From positions 217,341-281,340 of the forward strand of contig UCIT01000017.1 in NCBI GenBank assembly GCA_900472625.1: a DNA stretch of 64,000 bases, read 5' to 3'. Below are positions 43,991-51,693 of the stretch, in pieces. Numbering within the stretch: position 1 is the stretch's first letter; every line of letters begins with the position of its first letter. Below the pieces are notes generated by a model. It was not told the origin of the DNA and did not search any database. It worked only from the letters and a program-made list of their open reading frames with translations. The position numbers were made by a program, and so were the translations under genes. The stretch comes from Hyphomicrobiales bacterium (GTDB taxonomy: Bacteria; Pseudomonadota; Alphaproteobacteria; Rhizobiales; Rhizobiaceae).

Positions 43991-45016
43991 ATGAGCCGCA
44001 ATATCGTTCTTGTAGACCCGTTGCCACGAACGCTTGACCTGATCATGACGCCGGATGTTCGCCGACGCCTGGAGCGGCTGGGCGAAGTGATCATATCGGA
44101 AGACCGGCAGATGCCGGACGAACAGGTCGAGGCATTGCTTCCCGACACTGTGCTGATCTTCGGGCAGACAGACATGCCGAGGGCGCGGCTGGACAGGGCG
44201 CCGAAGCTCAAGGCGATCATCAATGTGGAATCCAACTTCATGCCGAATATCGATTATCAGGCCTGTGTGGAGCGCGGCATCTGGGTGATCACCCCGGCAT
44301 CGGCCTTCGCATCTCCCGTCGCCGAAGCGGCACTTGGAATGGCGCTCGATCTGGCGCGCGGCATCACGGTTGCTGATCGTGCGTTTCGCGCCGGCACGGA
44401 ACAATACGGGCTTGCCGGAAACGAGGGGGTGTTCCGCTTTGCTGGCGCCCCTGTTGGCATCGTCGGCTTTGGCGATCTCGGCAAGCAGCTACGCGACCTT
44501 ATTCGGCCTTTCAAGAATGTCGTGAGGGTGTTCGATCCCTGGCTTCCAGGCGAAATCATCGCGCGTCTCGACTGTATCCCGAGCAGCCTTGACGAGACGC
44601 TCAGCGAAAGCCGCGTGGTTTTCGTCTTTGCTAGCGTCACCAGCGAGAATGAGGGATTTATCGGGCAACGGGAGTTTGCGCTGATGCAGCCCGGTTCCGC
44701 CTTCCTGCTGATGAGCCGCGCCGCGGTGGTGGATTTCCCGGCAATGTTGGAGGCGGTAACGTCCGGTCATATCAGGGTTGCGACGGATGTCTTTCCCGAA
44801 GAACCCGTAGCGCCGGACGATCCCGTACGCGCGATCCCCGGGCTTTTGCTTTCGGCACACCGAACGGGCGGGACACGCGACGCCTTCTATGAAATTGGCT
44901 CCATGGCGGTTGCCGATGCCGAGCTGATCATGAAGGGCCTGCCGCCGCAGCTCTGCCGGCGCGCCGACCCGGCGACGGCAAGCCGGCTGCGCTCCAAGCC
45001 CGTGGCGATTTCGTGA
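43991..45016 (+). CDS. D-isomer specific 2-hydroxyacid dehydrogenase family protein
   Basis: ATG 43991 follows GGGAGGAG closely. The 341-residue protein has the NAD-binding motif VGIVGFGDLGKQLRDLI (near residue 155) and segments PASAFASPVAEAALGMALDLARGI and AATDVFPEEPVAPDDPVR-like (VATDVFPEEPVA, near 270). The usual catalytic Arg, Glu and His are only partly evident: the late HRTGGTRDAF may hold the His. It likely reduces a 2-keto acid or oxidises a D-2-hydroxy acid; the substrate is unknown. It has no operon partner: an sRNA gene lies antisense downstream. Confidence 0.85.
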   Translation: MSRNIVLVDPLPRTLDLIMTPDVRRRLERLGEVIISEDRQMPDEQVEALLPDTVLIFGQTDMPRARLDRAPKLKAIINVESNFMPNIDYQACVERGIWVITPASAFASPVAEAALGMALDLARGITVADRAFRAGTEQYGLAGNEGVFRFAGAPVGIVGFGDLGKQLRDLIRPFKNVVRVFDPWLPGEIIARLDCIPSSLDETLSESRVVFVFASVTSENEGFIGQREFALMQPGSAFLLMSRAAVVDFPAMLEAVTSGHIRVATDVFPEEPVAPDDPVRAIPGLLLSAHRTGGTRDAFYEIGSMAVADAELIMKGLPPQLCRRADPATASRLRSKPVAIS

Positions 45017-45039
45017 CGATCTGAGCTAAGCTATCGGGA

Positions 45040-45203
45040 GAAAAGAAAAAGCCTGCCGCGGGAGGAGGTGCGACAGGCTTTTTCAAAACAATGAACAGCA
45101 GCTGGGAGGAGGAGTGCTACTGTCCGCACAAACGCCCCTGGGAGGAGGAGTGGAGCGCTTGCAAAATCGAAGCTCTGCGGGAGGAGGATGCATCGCTTCG
45201 ATG
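45040..45203 (-). ncRNA. Anti-Shine-Dalgarno small RNA with four CCUCCUCCC hairpins (alpha-r14 / 'cuckoo'-like)
   Basis: Read on the minus strand, four hairpins follow one another, each showing CCTCCTCCC in its loop. Hairpin 1 is 45201-45167 (stem TCGAAGC/GCTTCGA). Hairpin 2 is 45161-45129 (CAAGCGC/GCGTTTG). Hairpin 3 is 45125-45093 (GGACAGTAGC/GCTGCTGTTC, ten pairs with G-U). Hairpin 4 is 45083-45046 (AAAAAGCCTGTCGC/GCGGCAGGCTTTTT, 14 pairs), ending in TTTTTCTTTTC, a Rho-independent terminator. The motif copies on the plus strand are GGGAGGAGG at 45060, 45104, 45140 and 45179. Such RNAs block ribosome-binding sites of ABC transporter and other mRNAs. The promoter is not clear; transcription should begin near 45203. 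Confidence 0.82.
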
Positions 45204-45422
45204 AATATGGATACACTGAGCCTGGCCTAAACGGTAGGCAAATTTGTGCACGGCAGCCATGCGCTATGCGCTTAGCGCGTAGCTGATCCGCTTTCGATCA
45301 TAAGCTCTCGCCAGCGATATGAAACCCAGTCGCGTACATTCAACCCGAATACCCCGACCTGCAACAGATTGACTTGATACCGACGCTGACCGAGAACAAG
45401 TGGACCACCGCTATCCAGAAGC

Positions 45423-46337
45423 ATGCCAATGGCCGACAGACGACCAACCCTCCCGCCGCTCAACGCGCTGCGCGCTTTCGATGCGCTGGCCCGATGCGGC
45501 AGCCTGCGTGCAGCCGCGGCCGATCTCGGTGTGGTACCGGGCGCGGTTCGCCAGCAGATCGCCAGCCTGGAAGAGCATTTCGGCGTGCCGTTGTTCGACC
45601 GCGAAAGCGGCCGCGTCACGCTGAATGCGACGGCAGAGCGCCTGGCGGATGCCGTCGGCGTCGCCTTTGCCATCATCATGCGCGCAGCCGAGGAGATTTC
45701 CTCCTACGACGACAAGCTGCGGCTGCGGCTGGGCGTTCCGATGCCTATGGCCTCCGAATGGTTCATGCCGCGACTTGCGCGTATCCAGGCCGACGTGAAG
45801 ACGCTTGAAATCGACGTCGTTCCCGTGCCCGTCAGCCTGACGCTGTCTGATGCCCCCGATATTGACGCGATCATCGCCGGCGGCGAATACCGCCCGCTTC
45901 CTGATATCGCCGCCACCCCGTTCATGGACGATCAATTCGGCCCGGTGGGCAGTCCGCAAACCGTTGGCCGGGAGGCGGACGAGCTCGGCAGCGCAACGGC
46001 GATCATCGCACGAGACGTTCGCTATCTCTGGGACGACTGGTTTCGGGAGAGCGGCACTGCCCCGGTGCGGTTCCACAGGCGTCGCGAGGTCAACGATCTC
46101 GTTCTGGCGATCAGCGCCGCAAAAGCCGGCCTTGGCCTGACCATCGCGCCACGTGCGTCGATCAAAGCCGAACTAACATCAGGCACGCTGATCGCGCCCT
46201 TCGGTTTCATCAGCAGACCGGCCGGATACCGGCTTTGCTGCCGGGTGGCCGATCGCGACCGCAAGCCGATCGTTGCCTTGCGCGACTGGCTGGTCGCACA
46301 GGGAAAGGCAGCAAATCTGCTCGCCAACGCAGTTTAA
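45423..46337 (+). CDS. LysR family transcriptional regulator (GcvA-like)
   Basis: The 304-residue protein has a LysR winged helix at about residues 12-70 (LNALRAFDALARCGSLRAAAADLGVVPGAVRQQIASLEEHFGVPLFDR, family pattern) and a C-terminal periplasmic-binding-like effector domain that starts near 95. The C-terminal GYRLCCRVADRDRKPIVALRDWLVAQ is typical for GcvA-class regulators. The start may be ATG 45423 or 45429. It is on the same strand as the following Gfo/Idh/MocA gene (74 bp) and may control it; no divergent partner other than the sRNA is present. Confidence 0.87.
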   Translation: MPMADRRPTLPPLNALRAFDALARCGSLRAAAADLGVVPGAVRQQIASLEEHFGVPLFDRESGRVTLNATAERLADAVGVAFAIIMRAAEEISSYDDKLRLRLGVPMPMASEWFMPRLARIQADVKTLEIDVVPVPVSLTLSDAPDIDAIIAGGEYRPLPDIAATPFMDDQFGPVGSPQTVGREADELGSATAIIARDVRYLWDDWFRESGTAPVRFHRRREVNDLVLAISAAKAGLGLTIAPRASIKAELTSGTLIAPFGFISRPAGYRLCCRVADRDRKPIVALRDWLVAQGKAANLLANAV

Positions 46338-46411
46338 TATCCCTGTGCCCCGGCGCCGAAAGCAGGGATAGAGGATCGATCAACGAGACCGAATGCTAGA
46401 GGTGGAACAGC

Positions 46412-47398
46412 ATGCTGCGCTGGGGAATTCTCGGAACGAGTTTCATCTCGAACACGATGGCCACGGCAATCAACGGCAGCGCGGGGTCCGAAATTCGCGC
46501 CGTCAGCGGCCGTGACGGCGAGCGCCTTGCCGCATTTGCACGAGAACATGGCATTGCAAGGACGCACTCCAGCATCGACGCCGTCATCGATGATCCCGAG
46601 GTGGACGTCGTCTATGTCGGCCTGCCGAACCATCTCCACCACGATGCCGTCATCAAGGCCGCCCGCAGCGGCAAGGCCGTCTTGTCGGAAAAGTCGCTGA
46701 CCACGACGATGGCGGATGCACAGGCCCTGGCCGATGCTGTCCGCGACGCCGACATTTTCTTCCTTGAGGGGTTGATGTATCTCAGCCATCCCGTCATCGC
46801 CACACTTGGCAGCATCATCCGGTCCGGTCGGCTCGGTCCTGTTCGCTCGATCGCCGGTGCCTATGCCGCAGACATCTGGAAGCTGGTGAACCCGAGGGGC
46901 AAGGGGACGCTCTACAATCTCGGCTGCTATCCGGTGTCGCTGATGCAATATGTCATGCAAACCGCATATGGCGACGACGCTTTCGCGGATCGGACGCTCA
47001 GCGGCTGCGGTAACATCTCCTTTCACGACAACAATATCTGCGATGCGGCACTGGCCGTGCGGTTCGGTTGCGGCACGCTCGCCACCTTGCAATCGACGGA
47101 CAGCTTCGGAATGTCCTTCGACTTCACCGTGCGCGGCGAGCGCGGCTGCCTGCGGTTCGTCACCAATCCGTGGCTACCGATCGCCGGCGACAATCTGATC
47201 GAGATCACCGATTACGGTGCGGCTCCGGAAACGATCCTCGTGGGCTCCGACCACGACGCCTTCGGGCATCAGGTGCGTCTCGTCGAACACTGCCTGCGCC
47301 AGGGACTGAAGGAAGCGCCACGCCCTTCCCCGCAGCTCGCGGATTCGCTGGAGATCATGCAGATGTTGACCGAGTGGGAGAAGCGCTGCAAGTCTTAA
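46412..47398 (+). CDS. Gfo/Idh/MocA family oxidoreductase
   Basis: The 328-residue enzyme has an N-terminal Rossmann domain (MLRWGILGTSFISNTMATAI, then VDVVYVGLPNHLHHD near residue 70, SGKAVLSEKSL with the catalytic Lys of the E-K-P-like motif near 95). The C-terminal domain has IWKLVNPRGKGTLYNLGCYPV with the substrate-binding Asn and Tyr region. GAGGTGG precedes the ATG. Such enzymes oxidise or reduce sugars and cyclitols with NAD(P). Position after the LysR gene suggests co-regulation; the substrate is not predictable. Confidence 0.88.
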   Translation: MLRWGILGTSFISNTMATAINGSAGSEIRAVSGRDGERLAAFAREHGIARTHSSIDAVIDDPEVDVVYVGLPNHLHHDAVIKAARSGKAVLSEKSLTTTMADAQALADAVRDADIFFLEGLMYLSHPVIATLGSIIRSGRLGPVRSIAGAYAADIWKLVNPRGKGTLYNLGCYPVSLMQYVMQTAYGDDAFADRTLSGCGNISFHDNNICDAALAVRFGCGTLATLQSTDSFGMSFDFTVRGERGCLRFVTNPWLPIAGDNLIEITDYGAAPETILVGSDHDAFGHQVRLVEHCLRQGLKEAPRPSPQLADSLEIMQMLTEWEKRCKS

Positions 47399-47621
47399 GA
47401 GCGGGCCCGCAACGATGAAACAAAGCCATCTTTCAACATCCGGGCGTTCAGCGTGATCCAGCAACGCGGTCCGAATGCACGCGTGTTTCTCATGAATCCC
47501 TGACATGACGGTATGCGGATATGGCGACTATCCGACGGGATTCCTACGGAATAGGATGGGACTGGACACGTCTCGCCCGCCGCCACGAACCCGGCATAGG
47601 GCATCAGCATGGAGTGCATAA

Positions 47622-48011
47622 ATGCATATCAAACGTAGCGGATCCCAACCCTCGAAGGCCGGTCCCGGCGATTACTTCACCGGCACCGTCCGCATCGACG
47701 CGCCGTTCAGCGGCAGCGGCAACCTCAGTGGGGCAACGGTCACATTCGAGCCCGGCGCCCGCACGGCGTGGCACACGCATCCACTCGGGCAGACTCTTCT
47801 TGTCGTCGCCGGACTGGGCCGCGTGCAACGCGAGGGCGGTTCGATTGAGGAAATCCGCCCCGGCGACATCGTCTGGTTCGAGCCGGGCGAGAAACACTGG
47901 CATGGCGCCGCACCCGATTGCGCAATGACACACACCGCAATCGCCGAGATGCAGGATGGCAAGGCTGTGGAATGGCTGGAGAAAGTCAGCGACGCTGACT
48001 ATGCGCCTTGA
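47622..48011 (+). CDS. Single-domain cupin protein
   Basis: The 129-residue protein is a small cupin with [25 protein letters not shown] (motif 1 with two metal-binding His) and [16 protein letters not shown] (motif 2 with His). This pattern is shared with the TM1459-like and mandelonitrile-lyase-like cupins. The protein probably binds a metal and acts as an enzyme or sensor for a small molecule, but no specific activity can be named. It lies in the same direction as the amine oxidase, 220 bp upstream. Confidence 0.85.
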   Translation: MHIKRSGSQPSKAGPGDYFTGTVRIDAPFSGSGNLSGATVTFEPGARTAWHTHPLGQTLLVVAGLGRVQREGGSIEEIRPGDIVWFEPGEKHWHGAAPDCAMTHTAIAEMQDGKAVEWLEKVSDADYAP

Positions 48012-48231
48012 CGGCTACCGCAATGCCCAGCACGATCCGGCCAATTGCCGCGACGTCGATCACGGCCAGTGTGCGGGTCTGAGCAATGAGTGGACGGGAT
48101 CACCGGGGCATACCAAGCCGAGTATCAAGCTCGCAGACGGCAAGAATCGCGGGCCAACCACCCCGTGAGCCGCTCGATCCGGAAGACAACGCGATGATCC
48201 GGGATATCGTGTCGTCGGAGCGTCTGCAATC

Positions 48232-49473
48232 ATGCCTCTGATCGATGAGGCCGATGTTGTCATCATCGGCGCCGGCGCAGCCGGTACCGGTGCGGCTCGC
48301 CGCCTGTACGGCAGCGGACTGAGCACGGTTATCCTCGAGGCGTTACCCCGCGCCGGTGGACGCGCCTGGACACAGACGACTGGCGGAGCAACGTTCGATC
48401 TCGGCTGTGGCTGGCTCCACTCGGGCGATCGCAACCCGTGGACCCGGATTGCCGGAGAGCTTGGCTTTGCCGTCGACCGTAGACAGTCGGCGTGGCAGGT
48501 CCAGTTTCGCGACCTCGGCTTTTCCGCGGCCGAGAGAGCTGAGGCCAACGAGGCTTTCGAGCGCTGGAACGACCGCGTCGCCGACGATCCACCGGCAACC
48601 GACATTGCCGCCGATGCGCTCGATCCGGCGGGCGAATGGACCGCATATCTCCAGGCGCTCAGCGGCTTTATCAGTGGTGACGAGCTGGAGCGGATTTCCT
48701 GCCGGGACTATGCCGCCTACGATCAGGCTTCGACCAACAACAATTGGCGCGTGCCGGCCGGATATGGAACGCTGGTATCGGCGGCTATGCCTGCCGACGT
48801 GCCGGTTCATCTTTCAACATCGGTTGAATCCATCGAACTCGACGAAAGCAGGATTGTGCTGCGGACGCCTTCCGGAACGCTTCGTGCACGAGCAGTCATC
48901 GTGACGGTGTCGACGAACATTATCGCCGGCGACGCCATCCGCTGGCCATCCGTGCTGGATCCCTGGCGCGACGCGGCCCGTCAGCTGCCACTCGGCTCGA
49001 ACGAAAAGCTGTTCCTGGAAATTGCCGGCGCCAGTCCCTTCGAAGACGAGAGCCATCTCCTCGGCAATCCCCACGATGCAACGACCGGTAGCTATTATAT
49101 TCGCCCCTTTGGCCAACCGGTGATCGAGTGCTTCCTCGGTGGAGCGGGCGCGCGCGTCGTTGCCGAGCAGGGACCTGACGTTGCCTTCGACCGCGCCACC
49201 GATCAGCTGGCGGCACTGTTCGGCAACGACATCCGCCGCAATCTCCGGCCGCTCGTGGCATCCGACTGGACGCGGACGCCCTCGATCGGGGGCGCCTACA
49301 GCCACGCCCTGCCCGGCCAGGCGGACGCACGCTCGGTTCTCGCACAACCCTACGACAGCAGGCTGTTTTTTGCCGGCGAAGCGACGCACCGGACGGATTT
49401 TTCGACGGCGCACGGTGCATTCCAGAGTGGCATTCGCGCCGCCGACGAAGCAATCGTGGCGCTTGCCGGTTAG
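48232..49473 (+). CDS. Flavin-containing amine oxidase
   Basis: The 413-residue protein has the FAD dinucleotide motif VVIIGAGAAGTGAARRL with ALPRAGGRAWT (GG-motif near residue 42), LGCGWLHSG near 58, and the C-terminal FAD motif RLFFAGEATHRTDFSTAHGAFQSGIRAADE (near 375). This is the pattern of monoamine and polyamine oxidases. It lacks a signal peptide, so it acts in the cytoplasm. It is followed 51 bp later by an agmatinase-family gene, so the pair could break down agmatine, guanidinobutyraldehyde precursors or polyamines. Confidence 0.9.
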   Translation: MPLIDEADVVIIGAGAAGTGAARRLYGSGLSTVILEALPRAGGRAWTQTTGGATFDLGCGWLHSGDRNPWTRIAGELGFAVDRRQSAWQVQFRDLGFSAAERAEANEAFERWNDRVADDPPATDIAADALDPAGEWTAYLQALSGFISGDELERISCRDYAAYDQASTNNNWRVPAGYGTLVSAAMPADVPVHLSTSVESIELDESRIVLRTPSGTLRARAVIVTVSTNIIAGDAIRWPSVLDPWRDAARQLPLGSNEKLFLEIAGASPFEDESHLLGNPHDATTGSYYIRPFGQPVIECFLGGAGARVVAEQGPDVAFDRATDQLAALFGNDIRRNLRPLVASDWTRTPSIGGAYSHALPGQADARSVLAQPYDSRLFFAGEATHRTDFSTAHGAFQSGIRAADEAIVALAG

Positions 49474-49524
49474 GGACAGCGCATCGCAGATACAATTCCA
49501 ATCGCAGCCAGGAGACAAGCCGAA

Positions 49525-50463
49525 ATGCAGGAACGCCAGTTGAACCAGCCGCTCGGGGGTAACGACATGCCGCGCTTTGCCGGGCCGGCAACGATGATGC
49601 GCCTGCCCACCCAGCCGACCGCCGAGGGACTGGATGCGTGTTTCGTCGGCATTCCACTGGATGTCGGCACCTCCAATCGGCCCGGCACGCGGCTCGGTCC
49701 AAGGCAGATCAGGCAGGAATCCTGCATGCTGCGTCCCTTCAATATGGCGACGGGCGCCGCACCGTTTCAGCGGCTGCAGGTGGCTGATATCGGCGACGTG
49801 CCGATCGACACATTCGATCTCAAGCGGTCGGTCGATATCATCACCGAGTTCTACGACGACCTCTTGAAGCATCCCTGCATTCCGCTGACGCTCGGGGGAG
49901 ATCACACCCTGACCTATCCGATCCTGCGGTCGATCGCGCGCAAGCACGGCCCGGTCGCATTGATCCATGTCGATGCGCATGCCGATACCAATGACGAGAT
50001 GTTCGGTGAAAAGATCGCCCACGGCACACCCTTTCGCCGCGCCTATGACGACGGCCTGCTGATCAACGACAAGGTGTTCCAGATCGGTCTGCGCGGCACC
50101 GGCTATTCGCCCGAGGATTTCGACTGGGCGCGAAACAAGGGCTGGACGGTCGTGCAGGCAGAGGATTGCTGGGGCAAGTCGCTCAAGCCGCTGATGGAAC
50201 AGGTCCGGGCCCGGATCGGATCGGCACCCGTCTACCTGACCTATGACATCGACAGCCTCGATCCGGCATTCGCGCCCGGCACCGGGACCGTGGAGATCGG
50301 CGGCCTGACGACGTGGCAGGCGCTCGAGATCATTCGCGGCTGCGCCGGGCTCAACCTGGTGGGTGGCGACCTCGTCGAGGTCTCGCCGCCATTCGACACA
50401 TCCGGCAACACGGCGCTGATCGCAGCCAATCTGCTCTACGAGATGCTCTGCGTTCTTCCATAA
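49525..50463 (+). CDS. speB: Ureohydrolase of the agmatinase/guanidinobutyrase family
   Basis: The 312-residue enzyme has all manganese-binding motifs of the arginase fold: LGGDHTL (near residue 127), IHVDAHADT (near 148), and YDIDSLDPAFAPGTGT (near 238), then EVSPPFD. The start ATG 49525 has AGGAGA upstream; a second ATG at 49567 exists. Members hydrolyse agmatine to putrescine and urea or act on 4-guanidinobutyrate; the sequence alone does not separate these. It is placed directly after the amine oxidase gene, so guanidino- or polyamine catabolism is likely. Confidence 0.88.
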   Translation: MQERQLNQPLGGNDMPRFAGPATMMRLPTQPTAEGLDACFVGIPLDVGTSNRPGTRLGPRQIRQESCMLRPFNMATGAAPFQRLQVADIGDVPIDTFDLKRSVDIITEFYDDLLKHPCIPLTLGGDHTLTYPILRSIARKHGPVALIHVDAHADTNDEMFGEKIAHGTPFRRAYDDGLLINDKVFQIGLRGTGYSPEDFDWARNKGWTVVQAEDCWGKSLKPLMEQVRARIGSAPVYLTYDIDSLDPAFAPGTGTVEIGGLTTWQALEIIRGCAGLNLVGGDLVEVSPPFDTSGNTALIAANLLYEMLCVLP

Positions 50464-50619
50464 CGGTGTGGGGTACCGGTCTTCGTTCTTCATGACCGGT
50501 ATCCATCCCCCTCCCCGTTCGACGCAACCATTCACCGCTTTGAAACCAGTTCGTGCCACCTTGCATCGATCGATGTCGGGCCGTGATGGCCCATTTTCTA
50601 TCGCCGTGGGGTATGCAAC

Positions 50620-51186
50620 ATGGGATCGTCCGCCGCTCTTTCCGCAAGGATCTGCCTTGCCGCAGCGCTTCTTGCAGCGACGCCGGTCATGTCCCATGCC
50701 GCGGAGGAATGGATCGCCTCTTCGCGTCAATGGTCGATCGGTTACGTCAACAGCGGCCCGCAATCCTATTGCGCGCTGGTCTGGGACAGCCTGACAGGAA
50801 AGACAGTCGAGTTCCGCGAAAGCCTCAAGGACGCATCCTGGATCATCAAGAACGATGCATGGACCCTGCCCGACCATCTTTCCACTCATGTCTCTGTCAC
50901 CGGGCGAAGCAACACGATGGACGTTCCGGCAATCGGCGCGGACAGCAAGAGCCTGCGCGTGTGGAGCTTGCCGGGCGACAAGAATGCCGGCGGGGTTCAG
51001 GCGATCATCCGCGCGGCAATGGCCGGCATGGCTGATATCAGCGTGACCTTCCAGGGTAACGAGCCGGACTGGGTCATCCCGACATCACGCATCTATCCGA
51101 TGCATGCCACCTATACCGCCTGCCTTGAACGCCTGCACAATGCCAAAGCCGTGAAGGTCGAGAGCGCCACGACCAGCCCCTACTGA
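50620..51186 (+). CDS. Hypothetical secreted protein
   Basis: I do not recognise a named family. The 188-residue product begins with a signal peptide (ARICLAAALLAATPVMSHAAEE, cleavage near residue 28). The mature part has two cysteines about 120 residues apart (QSYCALVWD and TYTACLERL) that may bridge, and alternating hydrophobic strands. The C-terminus is short and polar. It stands alone between the agmatinase-family gene and the 507-bp gap before glucose dehydrogenase. Confidence 0.65.
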   Translation: MGSSAALSARICLAAALLAATPVMSHAAEEWIASSRQWSIGYVNSGPQSYCALVWDSLTGKTVEFRESLKDASWIIKNDAWTLPDHLSTHVSVTGRSNTMDVPAIGADSKSLRVWSLPGDKNAGGVQAIIRAAMAGMADISVTFQGNEPDWVIPTSRIYPMHATYTACLERLHNAKAVKVESATTSPY

Positions 51187-51693
51187 CCCCTGCTGCTCTG
51201 GTTTTTTCGAACGCCTGTGGATGCAGTCGCGTGGCAAGCGTCGAGAGCGTCGATGTCCATGGTTTTCAAGGCTGGCGACAGCCATCGTTGATGCGGGAAG
51301 ACGGTCGATGGCTACATCTGGTTCTGCGATTCGCAGTGTTCACCGCCGTGATATCAAATCCTCTAGAATAGCTCTTGCAACGGTAGCACCGCTGACGGTA
51401 TATCGCGGGAGGGTTGGAGACGTTAAGGTGCTGTCTCCCTCCGTCAGTACCTTACGCGTGAATATTCGAAAGCACGTAGGACGAACCTGATGGATTTTAT
51501 TCGCTCCCTTCAACGGATGCCAACCGCGCCTTCCCAAATAATCGATCGGCCGGCTCGACGTCTGTTAGGGACGACGAATCTTCGTGCTCACTGTCCGTAG
51601 GACAATTAAACCGCACGGCGAGCAAGGGCGGCGAGCACCTCGTGAACACGAACTCTCCATTCTCGTTGGCCAGATATGCAATGAGGCAATTCC
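51187..51693. other. 507-bp intergenic region with a possible folded element
   Basis: I see no gene in this gap. It contains an inverted repeat, CTGACGG (51392-51398) and CCGTCAG (51441-51447), with an inner pair GGAGAC (51416-51421) and GTCTCC (51433-51438) whose combined fold may be a leader RNA. AATGAGGC before the ATG at 51694 is the ribosome-binding site of the next gene. No promoter was clear enough to place. Confidence 0.35.

Noticed and set aside
45060..45187. Four GGGAGGAGG copies on the plus strand as ribosome-binding sites of small genes or as a CRISPR-like repeat
   Set aside because: No start codon with an open frame follows them. The surrounding arms pair into hairpins with the complement in the loops, and the spacers are not of CRISPR type.
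47956..48168. A 70-codon open frame between the cupin and amine oxidase genes
   Set aside because: It overlaps the end of the cupin gene, has no ribosome-binding site that I can see and no motif. I see nothing else in this gap.
48814..50889. A 691-codon open frame opposite to the amine oxidase and agmatinase genes
   Set aside because: It spans two well-supported genes and a gap on the other strand, and has no recognisable domain.
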